DNA of 64,000 nt from Branchiostoma floridae. Lineage: Eukaryota; Chordata; Leptocardii; Amphioxiformes; Branchiostomatidae. The DNA lies in the NCBI RefSeq assembly GCF_000003815.2, contig NC_049980.1:17326563-17390562 (forward strand), given 5' to 3'. The first letter of the stretch is position 1, and each line of letters starts with the position of its first letter. Shown here piece by piece: positions 24,001-32,030 of this stretch. The notes beneath the pieces were generated by a model that worked only from the letters and a program-made list of their open reading frames with translations, did no database searches and was not told the origin of the DNA. A program made the translations under genes and the position numbers.

Positions 24001-26605
24001 TTAAGATGTTCAGCACGTGATTAATGTTTCCATAACATAAGACAACCTCATCTCAAGATAGCATGACAGTTTGTATAAATGTGTTTTTCGGACAGGGTGC
24101 ACTTCAGGCCAAGTCGGGTGCACCTTTTTGCTGGCACAATGGGGTTATAGATTGACTATCATACAGTTGATTTGGACCGTAGATATGCATCACCAACTAT
24201 GTAAGAGTAACCGCTTCAGAGAAAGAAGGTACCACTTTGCAAAGGACCAAATTCTACAATGTGAGGAATATCAGCGGCACAATGCCCTGTTAGCTTTGGT
24301 CCGCTCCCGACCGACCTTCGGGACCAAAGCTAACAAGGCTTGGACGCAGGGTTTAGTCCACACAGGATGCACTGTCAGTACTTGCTCTGTGGGAGGGTCT
24401 GGCGAAACTTCGTGAACGGCATATAAGAATTCGTATTTTACAGGTCAGTAAAGAAGGGCTCCTTAGAGTGATGCTCACGGACCCAGAGGTTATGTGGAAC
24501 GCTATGATAGTGTTTACCACAAAGCAGCAGGACAATATAGCAATCATGAACAATATTATTCTTTTTAAACTTACCTTGGTTATGAACTTAATATCGCTAT
24601 TTCAATATTTCATTAGGACCCTTATGGAGCTATGGGGACTAAGTTCCCTTTTTCCTTATCTTTCTGTGCTATATCGAGTAGAAGAATATAGCGCTATATA
24701 ACGTTATATGATAAATGATTCTGCTTTGTGCAAGTGTCGCCGAAAAAGGGCAAACACTGTGAAATGCAACGACATAAGGGGCCAAATGTCACGTCTACGG
24801 CCAAGTGTGAAAATTCCAGGCATACGCTTGGCTACCTGATTATGTGCATCTTGAAGTAGGATTTTCTGCATGGCTGATGTCCATGTGGCACCTTAACCTG
24901 TAGAATCTCGTGCTGTGAATGCTTTATATTGCCAGTCGCACTCCTCCATAGGCTCCAACACCTTACATGTTGCGCTGGAGATTATGGCTACCCTCATCGT
25001 TCCAGGAGATATGCTGGTGTGTATACAGAACTCATTATTCAGACGTGGAGCTTATTTGGTTTCGCCCATCACGTAGATTTCCAAAGATAACAAATGGCAC
25101 CTTGACAAGGGCATAGACAGCAAAAGTACATCATACCTACCTCTGGCAATAGCGTCTGTGGATTTAATGAGCATCAAATAAAAGTTTGCCAGTAAAGTTG
25201 AGAAATGTGTTTTTCATGTTCGACACAAATGAATGTCGTATTTCCCCGCACACCCCGGTTGCGTGACGTACAGAGATTGACTGGGTGCCACTTATCCACG
25301 GAGATATTAGTTGTAATTACTGCAAGCTAAGTAAGAAGCTATCAATTACGTCTTATGTCTGTCGTCATCATCATCATCATGACGGTCGTAATTATGTTGA
25401 AACCTTCGATTCAGACATCATTTGTCTCGCAGTGGCAATCGGGTCTTCAGGAACTTCAATAATAACTAATGAATATATGCATAGGCACACTCATATGTTT
25501 TGAATTTTCATTCAGATGCGGGAGCTGCTTGGTGGGAACAGAAAGACAGATGTTGTTGTTGTTGTTGTCTGGCATACGGTTGACAGGAATGTTCAGCTAT
25601 CCTATTTTGAAATGACAATACCTTTTTTTGTACTTTTAACTGTTCATTGACCTTCCTATGGCCTTAAATGTGTTTTATGAAAGCAGGCGGACGCTTTGTG
25701 CGCTGTATCTTTTCTGTCCTTCATGCGTCTGTATTGGATTCTCACAATATTACCTACCCATGACGGTGTATTGCAGATCTTGAAAAAAAGTCGTATCCGG
25801 TTATCCGGTTTTGCAGACTGGTATTAACAGTGGCTAATAATGGGTTTTTGTATTAAGAACTCGTGAATTTCATACCCGCACCAGGCACTTCTAAACTGCA
25901 TAACCATGTCATTGGCTGTAAAACATAACGGTAATGACATCGCTGTAAAATAGCATGCAAAATTTGACAGTGTAGAGGCAGGAGGTGCGGTCTTGTCACA
26001 AAGGGCGTTCATGGAATCGATACATCCTGCCAGGTAATAAAAGATTACATTTCAGTCCTGCTGGTTTTCAATTTTTTCCTAACAGAATAACAGTACAGAA
26101 CAATCCATCACTACCTTGTTAGCTCCAGATGCTTAATTGCGACAGCAAAGGTATGTAAGAAGTCCCAAGTGAGACGATAGGTAAATCTGGGGAGCCTATG
26201 CAAGCAAACGGTATTGAATTAATATTCGGCTCGACGGACCTCCGCCATGTAAGACAGTAGAGAGCCCAAATTGTCTGCCTTGTAGTTGAAAGAGCGAGAC
26301 AACTGCCTACTTCATGGACCAGTATCCATATTTATGGTACAAACAGTCTTTATTTCGAACCTTTTCTCGTCACTCCCGATGTTAGGTACTGAAACTTTAC
26401 TCGGTAGGAGCTACAGAGTCAAATGTCTACCATCGCCTTTAAGAACGGGCAGCCTTTCACACAGGAATCATTAGGGTCCTGAAACGCAGAAATAGAAAAA
26501 CCTACCTATGGTGACGGTTGCTGGAGCTCCTGCTGCAACTCGCACCGTCCATCGCAAATGCAAAATCAACGGAAGGTAGAGGACGAAAGTTTGTAGTCCT
26601 GCCAT
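1..26605 (-). CDS. Ionotropic glutamate receptor-like gene, 5' portion (seven exons, partial)
   Basis: A multi-exon gene reads right to left and runs off the left edge. Joining 26605-26506, 3178-3023, 2348-2214, 1861-1730, 1552-1415, 515-391 and 86-1 gives about 290 residues with no stop; every splice phase matches (phase 1 five times, then phase 0). The order is signal peptide, then an ANF_receptor (PF01094-type) extracellular domain. Diagnostic segments are GGIFSNRNTVEEDALRFAAK, LPNTTL, GAAVIIGPRSS, YPYLLRMSSPD, VKHFGWTRM, NDYG, RVIILNC and WIVTDG. The IGGIF start, the LPNTTL motif and the final LQGLVGTRP resemble the amino-terminal domain of ionotropic glutamate receptors, which bind ligands or modulators outside the cell. 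The ligand-binding, pore and transmembrane parts would lie to the left and are not seen. Class C GPCRs and receptor guanylate cyclases share this fold, so the subclass is uncertain. Confidence 0.72.
391..515 (-). CDS. Receptor-like gene, exon 6
   Basis: The acceptor is gttttcag. The exon encodes VRVIILNCLAIHGMRVLEQA, then EKMGLTWRGWAWIVTDGFTG and M. The RVIILNC strand and WIVTDG are typical of the second lobe of glutamate-receptor amino-terminal domains. The only donor that keeps the next exon in frame is gtccgt after ATG (GT at 390-389), which is weak, so this 3' boundary is less certain than the others. Confidence 0.72.
841..1310. repeat. Dispersed octamer-hairpin repeat, copy in intron 5-6
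   Basis: The head sequence gagttcggagacctcatatc recurs at about 40421 and 42697 with small changes. Several ATTTGCATAA/TTATGCAAAT-type elements follow, then a conserved tail (cagttccagagcaacctgct, followed by aggggg, near 1269-1291). The same order of modules is seen at 42690-43320, so this is a dispersed repeat family. No coding potential. Confidence 0.6.
1415..1552 (-). CDS. Receptor-like gene, exon 5
   Basis: The acceptor is tcctgaag and the donor gttaga; the exon is 138 nt with 1-1 phases. It encodes MNGVVEFQSVAASYNWDVVS, then VQQFQVNSDPSKIDVRLQLQ and KIKGT. It continues directly from NDYG of the previous exon (split codon GGT). It corresponds to the second lobe of the binding-protein fold. 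Confidence 0.78.
1730..1861 (-). CDS. Receptor-like gene, exon 4
   Basis: The acceptor is tttcccag and the donor gtgagt; the exon is 132 nt with 1-1 phases. It encodes NQRMYPYLLRMSSPDTEQSR, then ALIALVKHFGWTRMCILTSL and NDYG. The YPYLLR, FGW and NDYG motifs are shared by ionotropic glutamate receptors, class C GPCRs and receptor guanylate cyclases. This is the strongest single exon for the family call. Confidence 0.85.
2214..2348 (-). CDS. Receptor-like gene, exon 3
   Basis: The acceptor is ttctacag and the donor gtaaac; the exon is 135 nt with 1-1 phases. It encodes CFLAELGAAVIIGPRSS, then VNNVCSGLHIPHIAPVATD. The pattern of a hydrophobic VIIGPRSS strand followed by a helix and IPHIAP is the signature of the ANF_receptor family. 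Confidence 0.8.
   Translation of the reverse strand, partial: HVSWQSSVPRSSSVRGAPQQSKQSTTCAPGCTSRTSHLWRRIRY
3023..3178 (-). CDS. Receptor-like gene, exon 2 (start of ANF_receptor domain)
   Basis: The acceptor reads tatcacag and the donor gtggga; the exon is 156 nt with 1-1 phases. It encodes GIFSNRNTVEEDALRFAAKF, then INTRRDILPNTTL, then a stretch ending QCMQS. This is the first beta-strand and helix of the periplasmic-binding fold. NTT and NYT are candidate N-glycosylation sites. Confidence 0.75.
3179..5989. other. Intron 1 of the receptor-like gene, no feature recognised
   Basis: This is the 3' part of the 23.3-kb intron on the minus strand. Open frames here are short, carry no family motif and have no matching splice phases. 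I see no gene or clear repeat. Confidence 0.5.
5990..6240. repeat. Two-copy 126-bp tandem duplication
   Basis: The segments around 6018 and 6144 share accagtgacaactt, followed by catgt-tcaggtcttt-agac and caatatg at the same relative positions, offset 126 bp. The copies have diverged by substitutions and small indels, so the duplication is not recent. Confidence 0.7.
7067..7590. repeat. Tandem repeat array, ~161-bp units (three units plus a partial)
   Basis: Units start at 7067 and 7228 (offset 161) and are almost identical, including acacctttcctggagagaca and aacaccataactggtgcatc. A third, more diverged unit starts near 7393, and only its opening (cattatttagcg) recurs at about 7575. Short open frames in this stretch are simply the repeat translated. 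No tRNA or transposase features are visible. Confidence 0.85.
7856..7955. other. Assembly gap (100 N)
   Basis: A run of exactly 100 N, probably a placeholder of unknown size. It lies at the left edge of an octamer-hairpin repeat, a likely cause of the break. Confidence 0.95.
7956..8695. repeat. Dispersed octamer-hairpin repeat with GCCGCTAGGGG modules
   Basis: Inverted octamers occur at the left end (aattatgcaaatgagg paired with cctcatttgcataatt) and again near 8095-8130 and 8226-8262. They are followed by a gccgctaggggg-like module at 8385, a decayed one at 8513, and the tail aacataactttctcggcgaa, then ggtaata, at about 8661. The module order matches the array at 52441-53640. Confidence 0.75.
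9591..9620 (-). repeat. Possible non-LTR retroelement 3' tail
   Basis: Short repeats (tcaag)n are followed by aaagttcattgcac. The last part is close to the tttattcattgcac at 10913, suggesting two copies of the same type of 3' end on the minus strand. No coding part is seen. Confidence 0.35.
10895..10930 (-). repeat. Possible non-LTR retroelement 3' tail
   Basis: (gaat)n repeats are followed by ggtttattcattgcacaac. On the minus strand this reads as AATAAA followed by a short tandem repeat, the usual 3' end of CR1/L2-type elements. It may instead be a simple repeat. Confidence 0.4.
12458..12637. other. Assembly gap (180 N)
   Basis: A run of 180 N inside intron 1 of the receptor-like gene. Open frames that cross it are artefacts. 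Confidence 0.95.
12638..15410. other. Intron sequence, no gene recognised
   Basis: AT-rich intronic DNA. The one notable item is a possible retroelement tail at 14050-14075 ((gagttt)n, then atttaac). Open frames of 60-85 codons have no motifs. Confidence 0.4.
15411..15644. mobile_element. MITE with ~37-bp terminal inverted repeats
   Basis: The left end reads gaggtgcgctcccgcc, then cttgcgtcactgcggggttc. The right end, reverse-complemented, reads aaggtgcgctcccacc, then acttgcgtcactgcagggtt. The total length is about 234 bp with an AT-rich core and no transposase. TA lies beside both ends, suggesting a TA target site. The family is not recognised with certainty; MITEs of this size are common in amphioxus. 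Confidence 0.75.
15645..19985. other. Intron sequence, no gene recognised
   Basis: Intronic DNA. It starts with (ttcag)n followed by tttatctattc (15664-15692), a possible retroelement tail. I see no exon-like segment on either strand. Confidence 0.4.
19986..20640. repeat. Dispersed octamer-hairpin repeat, diverged copy
   Basis: Three inverted-octamer units are visible: aattatgcaaattggg with atttgcatgatt near 19993-20026, atgcaaatgagg with atttgcataatc near 20407-20436, and a weaker pair near 20533-20560. Spacing and context resemble the arrays at 7956 and 52441. The gctaggggg module is not seen. Confidence 0.6.
20641..22291. other. Intron sequence, no gene recognised
   Basis: Intronic DNA of the receptor-like gene. 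The segment near 21800-21880 (gtccgaaacgtcagaccg) has a retroelement flavour but no readable domain, so it is not called. Confidence 0.35.
22292..22871 (-). mobile_element. Mariner-derived non-autonomous element, copy 1
   Basis: A 580-bp element bounded by TA and inverted repeats: the left end starts tacgaggggcgtgcaatta and the right end reads attgcacgcccctcgta. The inner TIR adds ggtcctgaccc and gggtcaggacc. On the minus strand it carries a 113-codon frame for the N-terminal helix-turn-helix of a mariner transposase; the catalytic DD(E/D) domain is absent. The element lies in intron 1 of the receptor-like gene. Confidence 0.9.
22345..22686 (-). pseudogene. Mariner transposase DNA-binding fragment (copy 1)
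   Basis: 113 codons starting MEPVECRAVIRFLYLKGRTP, then KKTFDKINESYGDDAPSYDL and VKRWHPEFKRG. This is the HTH_48-type DNA-binding start of mariner/SETMAR-like transposases. After APRPGRPS and AIDEASV the sequence leaves the transposase and ends in unrelated frame (ELHQTMGEMHNS). The same junction is found in the copy at 38056, so the internal deletion predates both insertions. It cannot cut DNA; it could at most bind the TIRs. Confidence 0.85.
22872..26505. other. Intron sequence next to coding exon 1, no gene recognised
   Basis: Intronic DNA upstream (plus coordinates) of the mariner copy and adjoining exon 1. It contains short (gtt)n and (cat)n microsatellites near 25550 and 25367. The 76-codon minus frame at 23141-23371 has no recognised motif. 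Confidence 0.4.
26506..26605 (-). CDS. Receptor-like gene, coding exon 1 (signal peptide)
   Basis: The ATG is at 26605-26603 in a good context (AACATGG). The exon encodes 33 residues plus one base: MAGLQTFVLY, a hydrophobic stretch LPLILHL, then RWTVRVAAGAPATVTI. It ends CCATAG followed by the donor gtaggt. It is too short to stand out as an open frame. It was assigned because it supplies a signal peptide and its split codon (G plus GA) reads TVTI-GGIF into the exon at 3178, as is typical of the start of this receptor fold. The intron to the next exon is 23.3 kb, so transcript support is desirable. Confidence 0.65.
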
Positions 26606-29600
26606 GTTGACCTACTGCAAGACCTGCCCGCCCGTTTTGTAGACAAGCACAGAATCTCCGATGGGCGGTAATTTACCATCTACGGGCCTTTAGTGAAACG
26701 TCATTGCATTGATCATACCGCACCGAATGCGATCTGCGGAGCCAACCTGAGTTATGCAGAGAATCTGACGTTGGCCAACGGGGGAAGCTTCTTTATTGTT
26801 GGACGTGAAGTTTAGAAATCCATCACCTGACTGCAGACGGTTCCAATGATTGTTGGAAGCATCTTTTCAGGTCCGCACTGCGCTGTACGTGAGGTATGAA
26901 CAACATTACGACTACGGGTACCTTCGCCCTCGGAACGGTGATAGAGTCTTTGGTTCTCATCCAATCACAATGCCCGAGAGAGAAGACTTGATGTGAAGTG
27001 GGTGAGGACCGTTGCCTCACGTTCAATGTCCTGTAGAGAGGCAGGCGCAAAGTTCAGTTGTGTTTATCAAATTCACCCTCACGCTGTTAGAGTAGTTTTA
27101 CTTTCTGGCAGATAATTCGAGTGTTATGAACAGATAGTGAAATGCTAATGGTCCCCTTATTTGCCTCGCTCCTAAAGTGATCCTTTATTCATGACACTAT
27201 GTCGTCATTCTCTCCATGGATAAGCCCCACATCCCCCCGTACCTTACCCTGAGGAGCCTTGAGGGATTGCCTATTTCTTGTTATTGCTGTATCGGGCTTT
27301 CACTGCTGAAGTAGCCGAAAGGTCAAACAATACTGCAGGCATGCCTTGAGCTATTAGAGGATGAAGTTGGTATTTAGTGGGTCATTTTGGAGGAACAAGA
27401 AGTGTGTGGCATATCTTAAAGAGTTTTTAATGAAAATATCGTCTGTCCATTTCTTACCCTTCACGAGAAAGAACTTACCTATATCATACGACACTTAATC
27501 TATAAGATGTGCATGGAAGTGCATTTGGTATTCCATATATATGGTGATTTGAAGCAACTAGGTCGGCTGCACTATTTTTAGTCGGTTTATGATGCTATTC
27601 TTGCTGGTATCAAAGTCATGCGGCGTTCCATTAAGGACCCAAATCTTTCCTTTTTGTGCCAGCATTTACCTCAAGAATGTTAACTCTCTAACCTGTACAG
27701 TATGAGAAATTGACAACTCTGCATTCCAATGCATCATCCTATCCCCATCTGCTTGGACGCAGTCCAATGTGTTCTTACCAAAAATTATTACCGTATGATC
27801 AAGCACGCAAATGTCTAAACTCATTACCGATAAACAACACGCCTGTACTCTCATCATCATGTTCTGCTTCATTTTTGATACGTCAATAGATTCTGCATCA
27901 GAGCCCGCACGTCTCTGTAGTATGTACTTAGTCTGTAATATGACAACTAATCAATGACTAGAATTAATTACAGCTGAGTGGAATCCCAGACGAATTGCTC
28001 TGTATTGAGTGCGACCAGACCTGGAGGGGGCGAAACGATAAAGTCCGAGGTCTGCTTTGTACTTGAGGGTACACTGTATTGATCAACGCATGACAGCACC
28101 AATACTTGACAAACTTGAGACTTATCTTGACGGAAATAAAGTTACCGTCGGCTATAGCATTTCTGTAATAGTGTGCTATCAGTAATTACTTCAAATTTGA
28201 TGTTTTACTTGTTTTCTGTCCACGGTCAAATCAAACAGTCTACCCCGTGTGAAAACGTTAGAAACGTTTCTGTTCGCAAGAAATTGCATCACGCTTTAAG
28301 TGACAATACGATAAACAGACAATAAAGGAAATGTGTACTTACGTTTATAAACATTGCTGCTAGTTCATAGAGGTACATAGAAGTACATGCCCAAATACTC
28401 CTGATGTACGGTCAGGAAACCACAGCTCGTCTTCCTCCAAACATGCTTCTCAAACTTCATAGAGATTTTGACCTGTAATTTACGTCGGGCCACACCAGAT
28501 GGGGCGCGGATGCAGTGCCTTGTACGCTCACAAAAAAACTATCTAGAAATAGAGCATCCACGTCTCAATATTTGCATATTCTCAATTTTTGCATATTGCA
28601 CATGTTTATGTAAATCTATGATTTCACACACAGTATTACATTTCGCAAGTACATAGTACGGGAAACACAGTCTAAAAGTGAGGTTTGAAGTTACCCAATT
28701 GTTTTAACGAAGCTCGGAAACTTCTGCGGTTGATATTACGCATCCCAACAATGCTGACCTGTGTAGAAGCACATCTTTGTTTCCATACGACCAGGTCAAG
28801 CCTGATAAGTAGTGTTCGTTCATATCAATCATCTGATCAGTTCCTTTTCAATGATCAAACGTGTACATCTTGTTACTGGTTCATTTCTTTTTGCCTCTTT
28901 TATCATCCATCTTCATTGGTCCGTCCATCACTTGATTTGCAAATCGAATAATGAAGTCTGTAAAAGTCTAATTGCGTACGTATCCATCATTACCTGTCTT
29001 GAGTTAAACGGATGGCTGCGTCAGAAGACATGTCAGACGTCAGAGGCAGAGCAGTGCTAAGGTTTATAATTGGAGATGTCTCACGCACAACCCCAGCAGC
29101 ACCTTCTAATTTTTCGCAAATAATCCAATGACGCTACCTTAATAACGGCGGTTCTGACTTTGTCATCTTATATGGATTTGATTGGGCTTTCGTAGGTCGC
29201 TAGGCCAATGTACCTACCTTGTCACGCGTCATACCTATGTAATCCCTGAAATACAGCCATCAATGATGTAAAAGTAGCATTTCCCGGGATATATACACAA
29301 TTCGCGACATTGGCTATAGGCTACTGTCTCGAAGACAAGACGTTTTATTTCCCCCACGGGTGTGACTTCCGGATGGTAAAGTGTAGCGGTAACCACCAGC
29401 CTGTTCCCCGCCGAAGCCGGGGTGTTAAAATTCTGCCCCTATCTACTACCCGCTGGACGCTTTATCGAAGGCCGTAAGCTCCGACAGATAGCATATTAAG
29501 TGCCTGTTACAAGCATCTTACCTTCTAACGCCCTCGAGACGGAAATCCCTTGGGCGACACTGAAGATCAGAAAATCAATCTACGTGTTAACTTATCTGGA

Positions 29601-30929
29601 GTTTGGGATATGTTCTAGAGATCACTCTTTGTTCTACTCTTCTATTCAACGCTACTCTTTTTGCATTTGACGTGTATTGTAGGACACCACAAACTTTATA
29701 TTGTAACTTAACATATTAACATATGCAAAGGAAACATTCTGAAGATTTGATGCGCGCATTATCAATTGCCACGGTGTAACCCAACCAAGTTATTGTCTTG
29801 CAGTACATTCTTTTCGACAGTATGACACCACTTGGACAGTGCCAGGCAGTTTAATTTTATTGAAAGACCTGTCACACCGAACTTTTACACAAAGCACTGT
29901 TTAAAATACCCGGTGAAAATGTACCTGATGAAAACGATTTCCACTCTACAATACTTCTTGCCAATAGGAAGTTCTGGAACACCTCAATCCGGAGTATAGC
30001 TATGTTACTGTTTTGACTATTTCTTTAGTTAGAAACAGGACAAATCCAAAGAAGGGAATTGAATAATTGGCGGATACATGTGCCACAAAGTAAGGAGAGT
30101 CTATGATAGCAAAATACCTATTATATAAAAATCCAAGGTTCTTCCACGGTCACCATAAAAATGACATTTTAGCCTCCAGGCGCTGTTTGGTCTGCCTTGT
30201 TGCACATTATAGATCTAACGCTGTAAGGAATTTACCATAGGAAGTAGCAGACGACTTGCACTAATGACATCCCGAGTGAAATTCCTTGCAACCATCTGCA
30301 ACCACTGCAGACAAAGCGGTTTTCTGCCGGAAAGAGAAGCCAAAAGAAATTGCAATTACTAAGCTTGAGAAACAGAAAACACTTGGCCAGAATTAACACC
30401 ATTTTACAAATTGATTTTGATGCATTATTGCCCTATAATTCACAACGGCAGGAACTGCGGTACGTGTTTCATTAGCAACCATTCCTGGCATTGCCACGTC
30501 ATCAAGGGCATTCATGAGATGTTGACCCATGTGTGTGTGTGTTTGAGGTGGGGGTTGTTACATTTGAGGGGCTCAGTCATTCAATCAATCCTGCAAAAAA
30601 GGCAATTAAGACGTAGGTAGTTTGACCTTATTCCTACAATGAATCAAAGGTTATTTTCCCGAGAAATCGTGTTGAGGTGCACATAGACTGCCGATGGAGG
30701 GAGAGGCCAGGAAAGGTGTCCTCGATGGCTGTTGTATACCATAAAATAACCTACCCGACGTTGCCGGGCACATATTTATATTTCAGCCATGCCATAGTTA
30801 TGGTGAAATATATTGTATTTGTAATGTTTCTTCTTTCTCCTGTCAAATATTCAAATTGATTCACGTACGTAGAGTGGGCCAATCCCCTTAGGCGTTTTTT
30901 TCATGTCTGCCTTTAAAATGATTTTATTG
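26606..30929. other. 5' flank of the receptor-like gene and spacer
   Basis: The 5'UTR and promoter of the minus-strand gene should start here, but I see no clear TATA box, initiator or CpG island. The stretch just above the ATG (26606-26640) is moderately GC-rich. The rest shows no gene. Confidence 0.4.
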
Positions 30930-31260
30930 AGATTTTTGGCAATTTTTATGTATATTTTGACCCCCTGTATCCTGGTATTGCAGGCGAATGACCTGAATTT
31001 GGTACGAAGGTGCGTTGATCATATGCCCATATAGATTAAATAACAGTTTTGGCATATGGTACAACGAAATGCTTAATTTTGCCATTTTTGGACAAAAATA
31101 GGACATTTTTGGCTCCTGTGCCCTCGTTTTACGACCAAATGGCCTGAAATTTGGTAAAGGGGTGCTCTAGATATTTATTCAAATGACCCAATGTATAACT
31201 TTTGGCATGGACCACTTAAACGTTATATATTTGAGGATTTTTGGGGTCATTTTCCAATGT
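30930..31260. repeat. Two diverged ~150-bp repeat units
   Basis: gacctgaatttggta (about 30991) and ggcctgaaatttggta (about 31142) mark two related units. Each continues with a gatcat/gatatt segment, aacttttggcat or cagttttggcat, and a ttttggacaaaa or ttttggggtca tail. The units are strongly diverged. No coding potential. Confidence 0.5.
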
Positions 31261-31389
31261 CCAACGTCGTTAACCCCACCTCAAAACTGCACGTGCAAGC
31301 CTGGACATAACATAACTTAATCAAGTAGATAACCAATCACTTAGCCTGAATCAACATTCTAAAGAGGATTTGGCAGCCAATCAGCGAGC

Positions 31390-32030
31390 CTGGTGTTATC
31401 TGGAAGAGTCCACTCTTGCACGGAGGGGTTATTTTTTAAGATTTGGACTGGTGATTCTATTAAGTCTTTCAGTGGGAGCATTTTAGACTGGTCTGCTCTG
31501 AAATTTTACATGGGGTGTGCTGGAAGAGTCTATTCTTACACAGGGGCACTAAAAAAATCAATTTTTGGACTTTGGTGATTATGTCAAAGTCCTGCTTTAG
31601 AGGATGTATTTTTGGACAGCTGCACTTTACATAAGGGTGTCACAGGAAGAGTCTATTATTACACGGAGGTTTTTTTTTTCAAATTCAGGTTTGGATGGGT
31701 GATGATTCAAAATTTTTAGCGGAAGTGTTTTTAGTCTGGTCTATTTTACCTTTTTCGTGCGCGGGGGACCTTTCTTGCTAAGTGCAATTTTGGACTGGGT
31801 TTCTTATTCTAAAGGCCATATATTCATTGGGAGTATTCCTGAACTGATCTATTGTGCAAATTCACATGGGATTCAGCGGAAGAGTCTATTCTTGCACGGG
31901 GAATTTTGTAAGATTCATTATTGGGCTAAAGTGTGATTGGTAGAAGTGACTTTTAAGCAGAAGTATTCCATTTTTGCACATGGGTGATTTTGGAACACTC
32001 TATTGTTGCATGGGGGAGATTGATGAAATA
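31390..32030. repeat. Degenerate minisatellite, ~118-123-bp period
   Basis: The key phrase ggaagagtctattcttgcac recurs with changes at 31402, 31522, 31645 and 31878, with weaker forms near 31762 and 31992. Spacings are 120, 123 and 233 (two units). Between them recur tttggactgg and acatggg-type words. It is a tandem array of five or six units that has decayed by substitutions and indels. Confidence 0.7.
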
